Shown: positions 33,584 through 41,026 of the stretch, one piece after another
How positions within the stretch are numbered: position 1 is the first letter of the stretch
Layout of the letters: each line of letters opens with the position of its first letter
Assembly: GCA_050633665.1 (NCBI GenBank)
Contig: JBOEGY010000006.1
Span: 186,001-250,000, forward strand
Length of the DNA: 64,000 nucleotides
Source: JAUIAI01 sp050633665
GTDB taxonomy: Bacteria; Pseudomonadota; Gammaproteobacteria; Burkholderiales; Burkholderiaceae_E
Reading direction: 5' to 3'
The notes under the pieces: model-generated
The model's input: only the letters and a program-made list of their open reading frames with translations
Database searches by the model: none
What the model was told of the DNA's origin: nothing
Position numbers and translations under genes: made by a program

Positions 33584-35391
33584 TCGGTTTCTCCAGGTGG
33601 CGCGGCGTGCGCCAGGTCAAATCGGTAACGCTCAGGATACGGGAATACATCAACCAACTCACCGCTCTCAATTCGTCGCTGCTTGTCCTGCCAGTAATCC
33701 GGCTTAAGCAAATCGGCGTGGTATTGCAGAAAGAACGGTCGGACTTTCGGGTTACCTAACAGGAAGGTGCCGAACTCCTCGGGGAAGACATCATTAGGCG
33801 CGACCGAATACCACGGCTCGCTCGCCATTTCGTCTTCCGGAGTTCGTGGTTCAGGGACTTTACGGAAATTGCAGTCGGTTAGGTAGGCCACTTCGTCATA
33901 GTCGTAAAACACGACGCGGCCCTGACGAGTCATGCCGAAGTTCTTGTACAGCATATCGCCCGGAAAAATGTTGGCGGCAACCATATCTTTGATTGCCTGG
34001 CCGTATTCCTGGAGGGCATGTCGGCGGTCATCCTCGGATGCACTTTCGAGATAGATATTCAGCGGCGTCATGCGCCGCTCGATATACAGGTGCGAAATAA
34101 TCAGGTTGTCGCCGTCAATTTCCAGCAGAGACGGGGCTGTTTCCTGTAGTTCGGCGACCAGTTCTTCTGACATGCGGCTACGCGGGAAAATCACGTGAGA
34201 GTATTCCCAGGTGTCGGCCATGCGCCCGACCCGGTCATGGAACTTGACCAGCTGATACTGCGACTTGATGAACTTGCGCGAAACGTCTTTGCCGCGCTTG
34301 TCCTTGATGAATTTGAAAACATACGGAAACGACGGCAGCGTAAACACGCCCATGACCAGCCCCTTAATGCCTGGGGCGATCACGAACTGGTCATGCGAGT
34401 GGCGCAAGTGGTCAAGCAGATCGCGGTAGAAAAGTGTTTTGCCCTGTTTTTGCAGTCCGAGCATGGTGTAGAACTCAGACTCCGGCTTGTTCGGTACCAG
34501 CGAGCGCAAAAACCGCACATAAGCTGAGGGGACTTCCATGTCGACCATGAAGTAGGCGCGCGAGAAGTTGAACAAGCCTTCTATCTGGTCACTGCCGAAT
34601 AAGGCGGCATCAATGACAAGTTTGCCGCTACGGACTCTGAGCAGCGGAATGGAAAAAGGCACGATCACCCCGTCGTTAATCAGCCGGCCAATGATGTAGG
34701 CTGCCTTGTTGCGAAAGAACAGGCTTCCCAAAACATGTAACTGGCAATCCGGCCGGGGCTCGAAGTCTTCTTTCAGAAAGGCTTTGCCGGCTTCCAGGAC
34801 AAAGTTGATGTCGCGCTCAATATCCTCGAACGGGCAGGCCAGGCCGAAGTCAATGACGATTGCACGCAGCGCCTGGCGCCAGTCGCTGGTACCGGGGTAA
34901 TAACACCGGTACGACGGCGGGTCAGCATCCAGGTAATCGGTGGCGACGGCCGGGCGCACAAAAATGAAGTCGTTATTGAAGTAAGTGCGGGACAGGATCT
35001 TGCAGCAAACCGAGTTGAAAAAAGTCTCGGCCAGCGCCGGTTGTTGCGAGCGCTCCAGCAACACGACGTAATGCCGCTTCACCTGTTGCCAGATGGCATC
35101 ATCAAGCTCGTCGCCGTGAAATTCCTGGGCGAGCTTGTCAACCGCCTCCGCGACGCGCTGGTCGTAAAACGAGATGCGTTCACTGGCCAGACGCCGAATG
35201 GCATGAAAGTCACCGGCTTCAAAGCGCGTCTTGCCACGCTGCGCGTGATAGCGAAACAAACCGTAATGTCGCTGAATGCCGGCAAGAATGGTTTCCGCAA
35301 TAGAAGCGGCGAGTTGCACATCGCGGAGCGTGCTGCGGCGTTCATCGGGAAGTAGCTCGGTTGACGGTTCGGACTCTGGGCGGGCAGACAT
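33580..35391 (-). CDS. aceK: Isocitrate dehydrogenase kinase/phosphatase
   Basis: 603 residues, close to the about 580 of other AceK proteins. Strong family words throughout: AETILAGIQRHYG, VFTLPSFPYVFKFIKDKRG in the ATP-binding kinase part, RHALQEYGQAIKDMVAANIFPGDML, and the metal site FYDYDEVAYLTDCNFR. AceK turns isocitrate dehydrogenase off and on by phosphorylation, diverting isocitrate to the glyoxylate bypass when growth is on acetyl-CoA sources. Start ATG 35391 is chosen because the family begins near there; a ribosome site is weak. It heads the operon with the thiolase and acyl-CoA dehydrogenase. Confidence 0.97.
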   Translation of the reverse strand: MSARPESEPSTELLPDERRSTLRDVQLAASIAETILAGIQRHYGLFRYHAQRGKTRFEAGDFHAIRRLASERISFYDQRVAEAVDKLAQEFHGDELDDAIWQQVKRHYVVLLERSQQPALAETFFNSVCCKILSRTYFNNDFIFVRPAVATDYLDADPPSYRCYYPGTSDWRQALRAIVIDFGLACPFEDIERDINFVLEAGKAFLKEDFEPRPDCQLHVLGSLFFRNKAAYIIGRLINDGVIVPFSIPLLRVRSGKLVIDAALFGSDQIEGLFNFSRAYFMVDMEVPSAYVRFLRSLVPNKPESEFYTMLGLQKQGKTLFYRDLLDHLRHSHDQFVIAPGIKGLVMGVFTLPSFPYVFKFIKDKRGKDVSRKFIKSQYQLVKFHDRVGRMADTWEYSHVIFPRSRMSEELVAELQETAPSLLEIDGDNLIISHLYIERRMTPLNIYLESASEDDRRHALQEYGQAIKDMVAANIFPGDMLYKNFGMTRQGRVVFYDYDEVAYLTDCNFRKVPEPRTPEDEMASEPWYSVAPNDVFPEEFGTFLLGNPKVRPFFLQYHADLLKPDYWQDKQRRIESGELVDVFPYPERYRFDLAHAAPPGETE

Positions 35392-35537
35392 AAGAGGATT
35401 TTCCGGATTCAAAAATAAGAGGCCGATATTCAGGCCGGATGTGTCGAAAAAGTTAACAATCGCGATAAGATAGTGGGTCAGGGCCGCGACAACCAAACCG
35501 GCCGTTGTCTCGCCGGATCCCCAAACAACCCGATTCC

Positions 35538-36005
35538 ATGTCAGCCAGAATCCAGATCAGAAATGCAGTGCAGTCCGATTGCGACCAGTTGGTAGAGATG
35601 GTTGAGCAGATTGGGCGATCAGACCCCGCCGGTTATGTTCCGGGCTGGATCGGCTCGGCCGATGGTCTGGCCTATGTACGCTATCACATTGAGAAAGGCT
35701 GGGTGGTCGTTGCCCAGCAGGACAATCATCTGGTCGGGCATTGCGCCTGGTCGATCAAACAGGGCCGGCCTCATCAGGTGTATGTCAGGTTTGCCGAGCT
35801 TGAGACGCTCTATGTGTCGCCGGCCGTTCGCAGCAAAGGGATAGCCGAGGCGCTGGTCCAGGCGTTCGCAAAGTATTGCCAGCAAAATGCCTTAAGCGTG
35901 CAGATGGTTCATGCCGTGCCGGATCCCCGCACGCTCGCCTTGTTTGAGCGACTCGGATTCGTTGAGCAGCGCCGTTTGTTGGTGCGTCGCCCGCCAGGCG
36001 CCTGA
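35538..36005 (+). CDS. GNAT-family N-acetyltransferase
   Basis: 155 residues from ATG 35538. Acetyl-CoA-binding pattern in VSPAVRSKGIAEALVQAF (the Arg-x-x-Gly-x-Ala loop) and a C-terminal ALFERLGFVEQRR strand-helix typical of GNAT enzymes. The acceptor is unknown; similar proteins acetylate amino acids, ribosomal or regulatory proteins. It is divergent from aceK and converges with the MerR gene 8 bp downstream. Confidence 0.85.
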   Translation: MSARIQIRNAVQSDCDQLVEMVEQIGRSDPAGYVPGWIGSADGLAYVRYHIEKGWVVVAQQDNHLVGHCAWSIKQGRPHQVYVRFAELETLYVSPAVRSKGIAEALVQAFAKYCQQNALSVQMVHAVPDPRTLALFERLGFVEQRRLLVRRPPGA

Positions 36006-36013
36006 GCTCGCGG

Positions 36014-36424
36014 TCAGTCCGGTTTTGCCGAACGCTCGCGTTCTTCGATGCCGGCGAGTAATGACTGGGCCCGGTCCAGATGGGACTCAATTTCGGCCAG
36101 GGTGATGTCGAGGTCTTCGCGCTGGCGCAGCAGATGACGCCGGTGTTGGCCAAGCACATCGAGAAATCGCTCCAACTGCGCTCGCGTGTCGGCGGGAGAC
36201 TCGTACATGTCGATCAGTTCGCTCACCTGTGCGAGGCTTAAGCCAAGCCGCTTGCCGCGCAAGGTCAGGCGTAGGCGGATTCGGTCGCGTTGCGAATAAA
36301 CACGCTGGCGCCCACCGGCTCCGCCGCGTTTTGGTGCAAGAATGCCGTGATCTTCGTAAAATCTGATTGTTCTGGCCGTGATATCGAATTCGGCGGCCAA
36401 CTCACTGATCGTGAACTCTGCCAT
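36014..36424 (-). CDS. MerR-family regulator, LiuR-like
   Basis: 136 residues. The start TISELAAEFDITARTIRFYEDHGIL is the MerR winged helix and the C-terminal coiled coil (LERFLDVLGQHRRHLLRQRED) has no metal-binding cysteine, in contrast with metal-responsive members. The pattern is that of LiuR, the regulator of branched-chain amino acid and acyl-CoA breakdown in proteobacteria, and the leucine genes lie just beyond. Upstream, TTGACG with a long 19-base spacer to a poor -10 fits a MerR-type promoter for the regulator itself; that is inference. Confidence 0.82.
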   Translation of the reverse strand: MAEFTISELAAEFDITARTIRFYEDHGILAPKRGGAGGRQRVYSQRDRIRLRLTLRGKRLGLSLAQVSELIDMYESPADTRAQLERFLDVLGQHRRHLLRQREDLDITLAEIESHLDRAQSLLAGIEERERSAKPD

Positions 36425-36486
36425 GATCGCATCTTGGGCAGAGGCGCGACGAACGTCAACTGATAGTTTTGCAGACAGGAAAACAG

Positions 36487-37863
36487 ATGAGAACTACCGA
36501 GCACGATGTATTGGACGGCGGCAACCCGGGTTTGCCTGATCGACTGCGGCGCGGGAGCCTCGAGCGGCGCGACGTCTTGTGGTTGATGGCCGTATCCACT
36601 GCCGCCGTTACGACGGGTTCGTTGCAAGGCTGCGCAAAGTCGCCGGTAACCGGTGAGCGCATTCTGGTTGGCATGAGCGAGGCGCAAGAGCGCAGCATTG
36701 ATAAAGAGGCTGCACCGCATCAGTTCTCCCAGGATCTCGGCGCAATTCAGGATGACCCGGTCAACAACTATGTCCGGTCGGTGGGCGACTCCATGTCCCG
36801 GCGGACTCACCGGCCAAAAATGCCTTATAACTATCGCGTCCTGAATGCGAACTATGTCAACGCCTATACGTTTCCCGGTGGCGCCATGGGCTTGACCCGC
36901 GGCATCGTGACTGACATGAAAAGCGAGGCTGAGCTGGCCGCCTTGCTTGGTCATGAACTGGGCCATGTTAATGCCCGCCATGCCGCCCAGCGTCAGGGCA
37001 AGGCAATGGTGGCGCAGGTTGCGGTGGTCGGCGTCAATGTGGCGGCTCGGAATTCGCAATGGGGGCAGCTGGCCGGGATTGCCAGCCAGGTCGGATCCAG
37101 CGCCCTGTTGTCGTCCTATTCGCGAGACAATGAGCGCGAGGCAGATGCGTTGGGTCAGGAATACATGGCGCGTTCGGGCTATCCGGCCAACGGCATGACC
37201 GATTTGCACAAGTTGCTGGTCTCCAAGCATTCTTCAGAGCCCAGTATGTTGCAAACCATGTTTTCAACCCACCCGATGGCGGCAGAGCGGGTAGAGACGG
37301 CGCGCCGTCTGGCCGAAACCAAGTACCAGAAGACAGCGGGTGCGCCGGTCAAACGAGAGCGTTATATGGACAACACTGCCAGTCTGCGCAAACTCAAGCC
37401 AACCATTCAGGCTTGCCAGCGTGGCGAAGCGGCTGCGGCCCAGAAAAAACTTCCGGAAGCAGAAACGCACTTTAGTCAGGCCTTGGCGCATAGCAAGAAA
37501 GACTATGCCTCCAATGTCTTGATGGCCAAAGTTCTCATTGCCCAGGAAAAAACCGGTGCGGCTCAGCGGTACGCCGATATTGCCAAAGCGATTTATCCAC
37601 AAGAGGCGCAAGCCCATAAGCTGGCCGGTGTTGCCAGTCTTGCCCGTAAGGATTTTTCCGGCGCTTATGCCTCGCTGAACAGCTTTGACAAACTATTGCC
37701 GGGCGATCCCGGCGTCTTGTTCCTGAAAGGCGTTTCGCTCGAAGGAACCGGTAATCGCAAAGCGGCAGCCAAGCATTATTACGAGTACGCCAGAAACGTA
37801 CGCGCGGGCAATGCCTCGCAATACGCGGTTGGCCGGCTCAAGTCATGGGGCTATCTGAAGTAG
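36487..37863 (+). CDS. M48-family metalloprotease with C-terminal repeats, lipoprotein-like (BepA/YfgC type)
   Basis: 458 residues from ATG 36487 (AGGA six bases before). The N-terminus has RR followed by a hydrophobic helix and SLQGCAKSP, a lipobox (Leu-Gln-Gly-Cys), so it is likely a periplasmic or outer-membrane lipoprotein, possibly Tat routed. Zinc protease motif is LLGHELGHVNARHA, with a third ligand Glu in DNEREADALGQEY, and a later THPMAAERVETARRL. Residues 310-458 form TPR-like helices. Family members (BepA, LoiP) remove misfolded outer-membrane proteins and help assembly of LptD. Divergent from merR. Confidence 0.9.
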   Translation: MRTTEHDVLDGGNPGLPDRLRRGSLERRDVLWLMAVSTAAVTTGSLQGCAKSPVTGERILVGMSEAQERSIDKEAAPHQFSQDLGAIQDDPVNNYVRSVGDSMSRRTHRPKMPYNYRVLNANYVNAYTFPGGAMGLTRGIVTDMKSEAELAALLGHELGHVNARHAAQRQGKAMVAQVAVVGVNVAARNSQWGQLAGIASQVGSSALLSSYSRDNEREADALGQEYMARSGYPANGMTDLHKLLVSKHSSEPSMLQTMFSTHPMAAERVETARRLAETKYQKTAGAPVKRERYMDNTASLRKLKPTIQACQRGEAAAAQKKLPEAETHFSQALAHSKKDYASNVLMAKVLIAQEKTGAAQRYADIAKAIYPQEAQAHKLAGVASLARKDFSGAYASLNSFDKLLPGDPGVLFLKGVSLEGTGNRKAAAKHYYEYARNVRAGNASQYAVGRLKSWGYLK

Positions 37864-37864
37864 C

Positions 37865-38647
37865 TCAGGCTTGAAACAAGCCCATTGCCGCCAGTTGTTT
37901 TTCGACGGCTGGTGCCCATCCCCGATTGGCCAGTGGGCTGGCTGGACTGGGGTGAAGAATCTGGCCGATTCGTGGTCCGTCGGCTGGGCTATCGGACGCG
38001 GGGCGCGGCGTGTTTTCGATATTGCCGCCCAGGACATGGCTCAGGCGCTTGGCGGCAAAACCACCGACGCCGAGCGTCCACTCCGGTGACAGTATCTGGA
38101 TAATTCTGAGCAGATGTTCGTCGCATGCTGCCTGCAGCGGAGCAAGCTCCGCTGCAGGCAGCTTATCCGGCGTGAGGTTGCGCCCGGTTTCCCCCAGAAA
38201 AACCAGCGGACAATAATTCACGACAAAACAATCGGTAAAAAAATTTTCGGCTGATCCGAATCTCTCTTGCGCCCACCCCCACAGTCGGCGGCCGCTGACT
38301 TCTGACCGGGTACAGGCCATCCCCTGGATCGGGCGCTTGGGATGAAAGCTGGCCGGGGTGTCGACTGGCGCGTCAATCTGCATCCAGTCGCGCACCGCAG
38401 CAACTTCTCCGAATGGTATGCCGGTTTGCATCATGCCAAACGGGCCGGGGTTCATCCCCAGAAACAGCACTCGTTTGCGGGAATTGCCGAAGCGGGTGAT
38501 GAACTGCTGGTGTGGCGCCCAGGCATAGTCCAGCGGGTTGTAAGTCCAGCAGACCTGCCCGGCGAATTGAAGTTTGTTGACTTTGGTTCGGAGTCTTTTG
38601 GCGGCTGCGGTTAGTTGACCGGCAATATTCGATTTCTTGTCAGACAT
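37865..38647 (-). CDS. SMUG1-type single-strand-selective uracil-DNA glycosylase
   Basis: 260 residues. Motif A FLGMNPGPFGMMQTGIPFG (residues 62-80) and motif B HPSPASPLANRGW near the C-terminus are those of SMUG1 rather than of the Ung or Mug families. Asn66 is the likely catalytic residue. SMUG1 removes uracil and oxidised pyrimidines, starting base-excision repair. Bacterial SMUG1 proteins exist but are far rarer than Ung. It follows the yhhN gene by 14 bp and ends 2 bp from the M48 gene stop, convergent. A strong inverted repeat lies inside the gene (38127-38162). Confidence 0.92.
   Translation of the reverse strand: MSDKKSNIAGQLTAAAKRLRTKVNKLQFAGQVCWTYNPLDYAWAPHQQFITRFGNSRKRVLFLGMNPGPFGMMQTGIPFGEVAAVRDWMQIDAPVDTPASFHPKRPIQGMACTRSEVSGRRLWGWAQERFGSAENFFTDCFVVNYCPLVFLGETGRNLTPDKLPAAELAPLQAACDEHLLRIIQILSPEWTLGVGGFAAKRLSHVLGGNIENTPRPASDSPADGPRIGQILHPSPASPLANRGWAPAVEKQLAAMGLFQA
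38127..38162. repeat. 17-bp perfect inverted repeat inside the uracil-glycosylase gene
   Basis: The left arm GCTGCCTGCAGCGGAGC (38127-38143) and right arm GCTCCGCTGCAGGCAGC (38146-38162) are perfect reverse complements with only the two bases AA between them. It encodes part of the PAAELAPLQAA segment, so it is a near-cruciform structure within coding DNA. There is no T run after either arm. Confidence 0.85.
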
Positions 38648-38661
38648 GGCGGGGGCAGGGC

Positions 38662-39342
38662 TTATCCCACAGTGGGGGTGTCAGGGTGTCGTTCAGGAAC
38701 CGACAGTGCGAGCAAGGTCTGCCCGGCCCAGTAAGGCACCATCTCCCAGACAATTGCATAGGGTAACGCCTGGCTGTAGCCGTTGATCAGCAAGGCAATC
38801 ATTGAGCTTAGCAACAGTGCAGAGCCGAGAACCGAGCGGAATGCCAGGATGCGATGGCTGCTGCGCAGTGACAGCGCCCGTACGGTCGCCTGACCCAGCA
38901 TGATGGCGCCCAGGATAATGCCAAAGCCGGCCGGGATCTGATGGGTTACCGGCAGTTGCGGGATGATCAGAACCCCGAAGAGCGCTGCCGGTATGGCCGC
39001 CAGAACGACCGGCCAGGTCGTCGGCCTTAGCGGGCATTCTGCGGTAAAAGCCCACAGGTAACTGAGACAGGCCACGAGAAGCAGGCTCGCGCTGATCAAG
39101 ACTTGTTCGGGGGCCAGCCGTACGGTATCGGCCAGCAGCGAGGCGGCCAGGCCAAGCGTGATGAACTGAGCGTAATGATTCGCCAGTAGTCCGCGTCGCC
39201 ACGCAGCCCAGACAATCAGTCCGAGAGTCAGCGGCTGGAAGATCCAGATGATTTCAGGAGAGTTGTTCAGGTGTCCGGCGAGGCCGACACCGCCGCATCC
39301 GATCACAGCGGCGGCTAACAACGGAGCATCTTTGAGCCTCAT
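38662..39342 (-). CDS. yhhN: YhhN/TMEM86-family membrane protein
   Basis: 226 residues from ATG 39342 with GGGACG upstream. Eight hydrophobic helices; FQPLTLGLIVW and the ASLLADTVRL Asp region match the YhhN family, whose animal member TMEM86B hydrolyses lysoplasmalogens. The bacterial role is not settled. It starts directly behind the intrinsic terminator of the structured RNA (39352-39385) and is followed by the glycosylase gene, so its expression may depend on read-through of that terminator. Confidence 0.75.
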   Translation of the reverse strand: MRLKDAPLLAAAVIGCGGVGLAGHLNNSPEIIWIFQPLTLGLIVWAAWRRGLLANHYAQFITLGLAASLLADTVRLAPEQVLISASLLLVACLSYLWAFTAECPLRPTTWPVVLAAIPAALFGVLIIPQLPVTHQIPAGFGIILGAIMLGQATVRALSLRSSHRILAFRSVLGSALLLSSMIALLINGYSQALPYAIVWEMVPYWAGQTLLALSVPERHPDTPTVG

Positions 39343-39351
39343 GCTCGTCCC

Positions 39352-39385
39352 GGAAAATAAAACGGGGCGCGAATAATCGCGCCCC
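39352..39385 (-). terminator. Intrinsic terminator just ahead of the yhhN start
   Basis: On the minus strand GGGGCGCG ATTATT CGCGCCCC is an 8-bp perfect GC stem with six-base loop, followed by GTTTTATTTT. There is no T run on the plus side, so it works for the minus strand only. The yhhN ribosome site and start codon begin within ten bases after the T run. Confidence 0.88.
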
Positions 39386-39525
39386 ATGGGCCGCCATCAG
39401 CGGCTACTCCAGGGAATTGGCTGCGAGTGGCAGCTTTGCTTCCGCGTACGCAGTTGCTTTCTACGGGGGAATGCCGCTTCGGCACCCGGATCCGTTTCTT
39501 GCCACTACGCCGTTGGATCGTCGTT
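39364..39525 (-). ncRNA. Structured small RNA or leader RNA of about 160 nt, family not recognised
   Basis: Minus-strand transcript predicted from a promoter at 39532-39560 to the terminator at 39352-39385. Inside, AGTGGCA (39500-39506) pairs with TGCCACT (39426-39432) and closes a domain with two smaller hairpins, GTGCC/GGCAT and GCTGC/GCAGC. The last hairpin (39420-39434) uses the same bases as the closing stem, so two exclusive folds are possible. I find no open reading frame with a start and stop in it. 6S, tmRNA, glycine, c-di-GMP (GEMM), cobalamin and fluoride consensus words were looked for and do not fit. It could be a stand-alone small RNA or a riboswitch-like leader of yhhN. Confidence 0.6.
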
Positions 39526-39531
39526 AGGCTT

Positions 39532-39560
39532 AAGTTATGCCTGTTTGCAGCGGTCGTCAA
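39532..39560 (-). promoter_or_regulatory. Sigma-70-like promoter for the structured RNA
   Basis: On the minus strand, TTGACG (39555-39560) and TAACTT (39532-39537) are separated by exactly 17 bases. The -35 is five of six to consensus, the -10 only about half. It points at the RNA and terminator described above, and the region between corC and yhhN has no other gene. Confidence 0.6.
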
Positions 39561-39708
39561 GCTTTTTGTAAAACTAATCGACAGCGCGATCTCGGCGCGG
39601 GCTGCGCTGATGGGTTGGTCGGGCATGGCGAGTTCGAGTTCTATCGACTTGAAAAAGACCGGGCTCATGTTGCGGCAGTCGGGTGTGGGGCAGATGATGT
39701 AGAAACCT

Positions 39709-41007
39709 TTAGGCGCTGATGGAATCAGTCGGTGCGACCGGCGTTGCTTTGATACGGCTGATCCGCCGACCTTTCATGTGGATAATCGTCAGGCGCCAAT
39801 CCTCAAGATCGGCGGTATCACCAATCGTTCCGACTTCACCCGACAGCGTCATCATCATGCCGGCGACTGTTTGATATTCATTGCGGGTCTCATCGGGCAA
39901 TTCGCGTACCCGTAAGAGTTCCTTTAACTGGTCGGTTGAGACTCTCCCGTCCAGCATCCAGGAGCCATCTTCCAGTTGCACGGCGCGCTGCCGGCTCGCA
40001 TCGGCATCAATATCGCCGGCAATAGCCTGCATCAAGTCATTCAGGGTCGCCAGCCCTTGCAAAGCGCCGTATTCATCAACGACCAGCGCGGTACGGGTGC
40101 GGGCCGCCCGGAAACTCTCCAGTAACTCGCGGCCGCTGATCGTTTCGGGAACAAACAGGGCCGTTTCAACCAATTCTTGCAGCGGGCGCGCCCCACCGCT
40201 GACCAGGCCGGCGGCCAGCTTTTTCATCGAGACGATACCGACGACGTTTTCTGCTGACCCGTCGATGACCGGAAACGCATAGTGCGGGCTGTCGCTGACT
40301 GCCACCAAGGCCTGTCCGATAGTGGTTTTGGCATCCAGCAAAACCAACTCTGAACGAGTTGTCATGTAAGTGGTGATGCGCCGGTCATCGAGGCCGAAAA
40401 CATGGCGGACCATGTCGTACTCCCCCGGTTTGATCACGCCGACGTTAGAGCCTTCTACCAGCATCGCGTGAATTTCTTCCTCGGTGATAGGCGGCCCACT
40501 GCGAGCCCTGATCCGCAGCAGCTTCAGCAAGCCTTCGGTCGAGACCGACAACAGCCAGACGAATGGCGCGGCCAGTCTGGCAAGCCATAGCATAGGGATG
40601 GCAATGGCCAGCGCGATTGACGCCGGCGCCACCTGGGCGATTCGTTTGGGCAGGAGTTCGCCGATCACGATGGACACATAGGTGATGGTGACCACGACCA
40701 GGATGGTGGCGGCGATGCCAGAGGTCTCGGGGGCAACGCCCAGTCCCTGTATCCATAAGGCGACCGGCCCGGCCAGCGCCGCTTCGCCGACTATGCCGTT
40801 CAGAATGCTGATCGAGGTGATGCCGATCTGTACGGTTGACAGGAATCGGGTGGGGTCCCGCTTGAGATCAAGCGCTGCCCGGGCCCGACTGTCACCGGCG
40901 GCGATCGCCGCTTTCAGGCGGGCCTGACGGGCGGCCACCAGGGCAAGCTCCGACATGGCGAACAGTCCGTTCAGCAATACCAGCAGCAGTAGCAGCGCTA
41001 TTTCCAT
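39709..41007 (-). CDS. CorC/HlyC-type membrane protein with CBS domains
   Basis: 432 residues from ATG 41007. N-terminal DUF21 transmembrane domain (LLLLLVLLNGLFAMSELALVAARQARL and three further helices up to about 180), then two CBS domains (about 215-335) and a C-terminal CorC_HlyC domain (RVSTDQLKELL). Family members are linked to magnesium and cobalt efflux and to tolerance. It follows mreB with a 19 bp gap on the same strand, in the place where mreC would be expected. Confidence 0.88.
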   Translation of the reverse strand: MEIALLLLLVLLNGLFAMSELALVAARQARLKAAIAAGDSRARAALDLKRDPTRFLSTVQIGITSISILNGIVGEAALAGPVALWIQGLGVAPETSGIAATILVVVTITYVSIVIGELLPKRIAQVAPASIALAIAIPMLWLARLAAPFVWLLSVSTEGLLKLLRIRARSGPPITEEEIHAMLVEGSNVGVIKPGEYDMVRHVFGLDDRRITTYMTTRSELVLLDAKTTIGQALVAVSDSPHYAFPVIDGSAENVVGIVSMKKLAAGLVSGGARPLQELVETALFVPETISGRELLESFRAARTRTALVVDEYGALQGLATLNDLMQAIAGDIDADASRQRAVQLEDGSWMLDGRVSTDQLKELLRVRELPDETRNEYQTVAGMMMTLSGEVGTIGDTADLEDWRLTIIHMKGRRISRIKATPVAPTDSISA

Positions 41008-41026
41008 GGGCCGTCCTGAAGGGTGA

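Noticed and set aside
36265..37230. Long minus-strand open frame opposite merR and the M48 protease
   Set aside because: Antisense to two well-supported genes; no recognisable domain. Such frames are common in GC-rich DNA.
39364..39525. Reading the structured RNA as 6S RNA, tmRNA, cobalamin, c-di-GMP (GEMM) or fluoride riboswitch
   Set aside because: Some short words are similar (for example GCCACT and GCTGATG), but the core consensus and pairing order of each family is missing.
39339..39668. Minus-strand open frame of 109 codons over the structured RNA region
   Set aside because: It runs across the promoter, the RNA hairpins and the terminator, has no ribosome site and no family resemblance; its amino acid pattern is that of non-coding GC-rich DNA.
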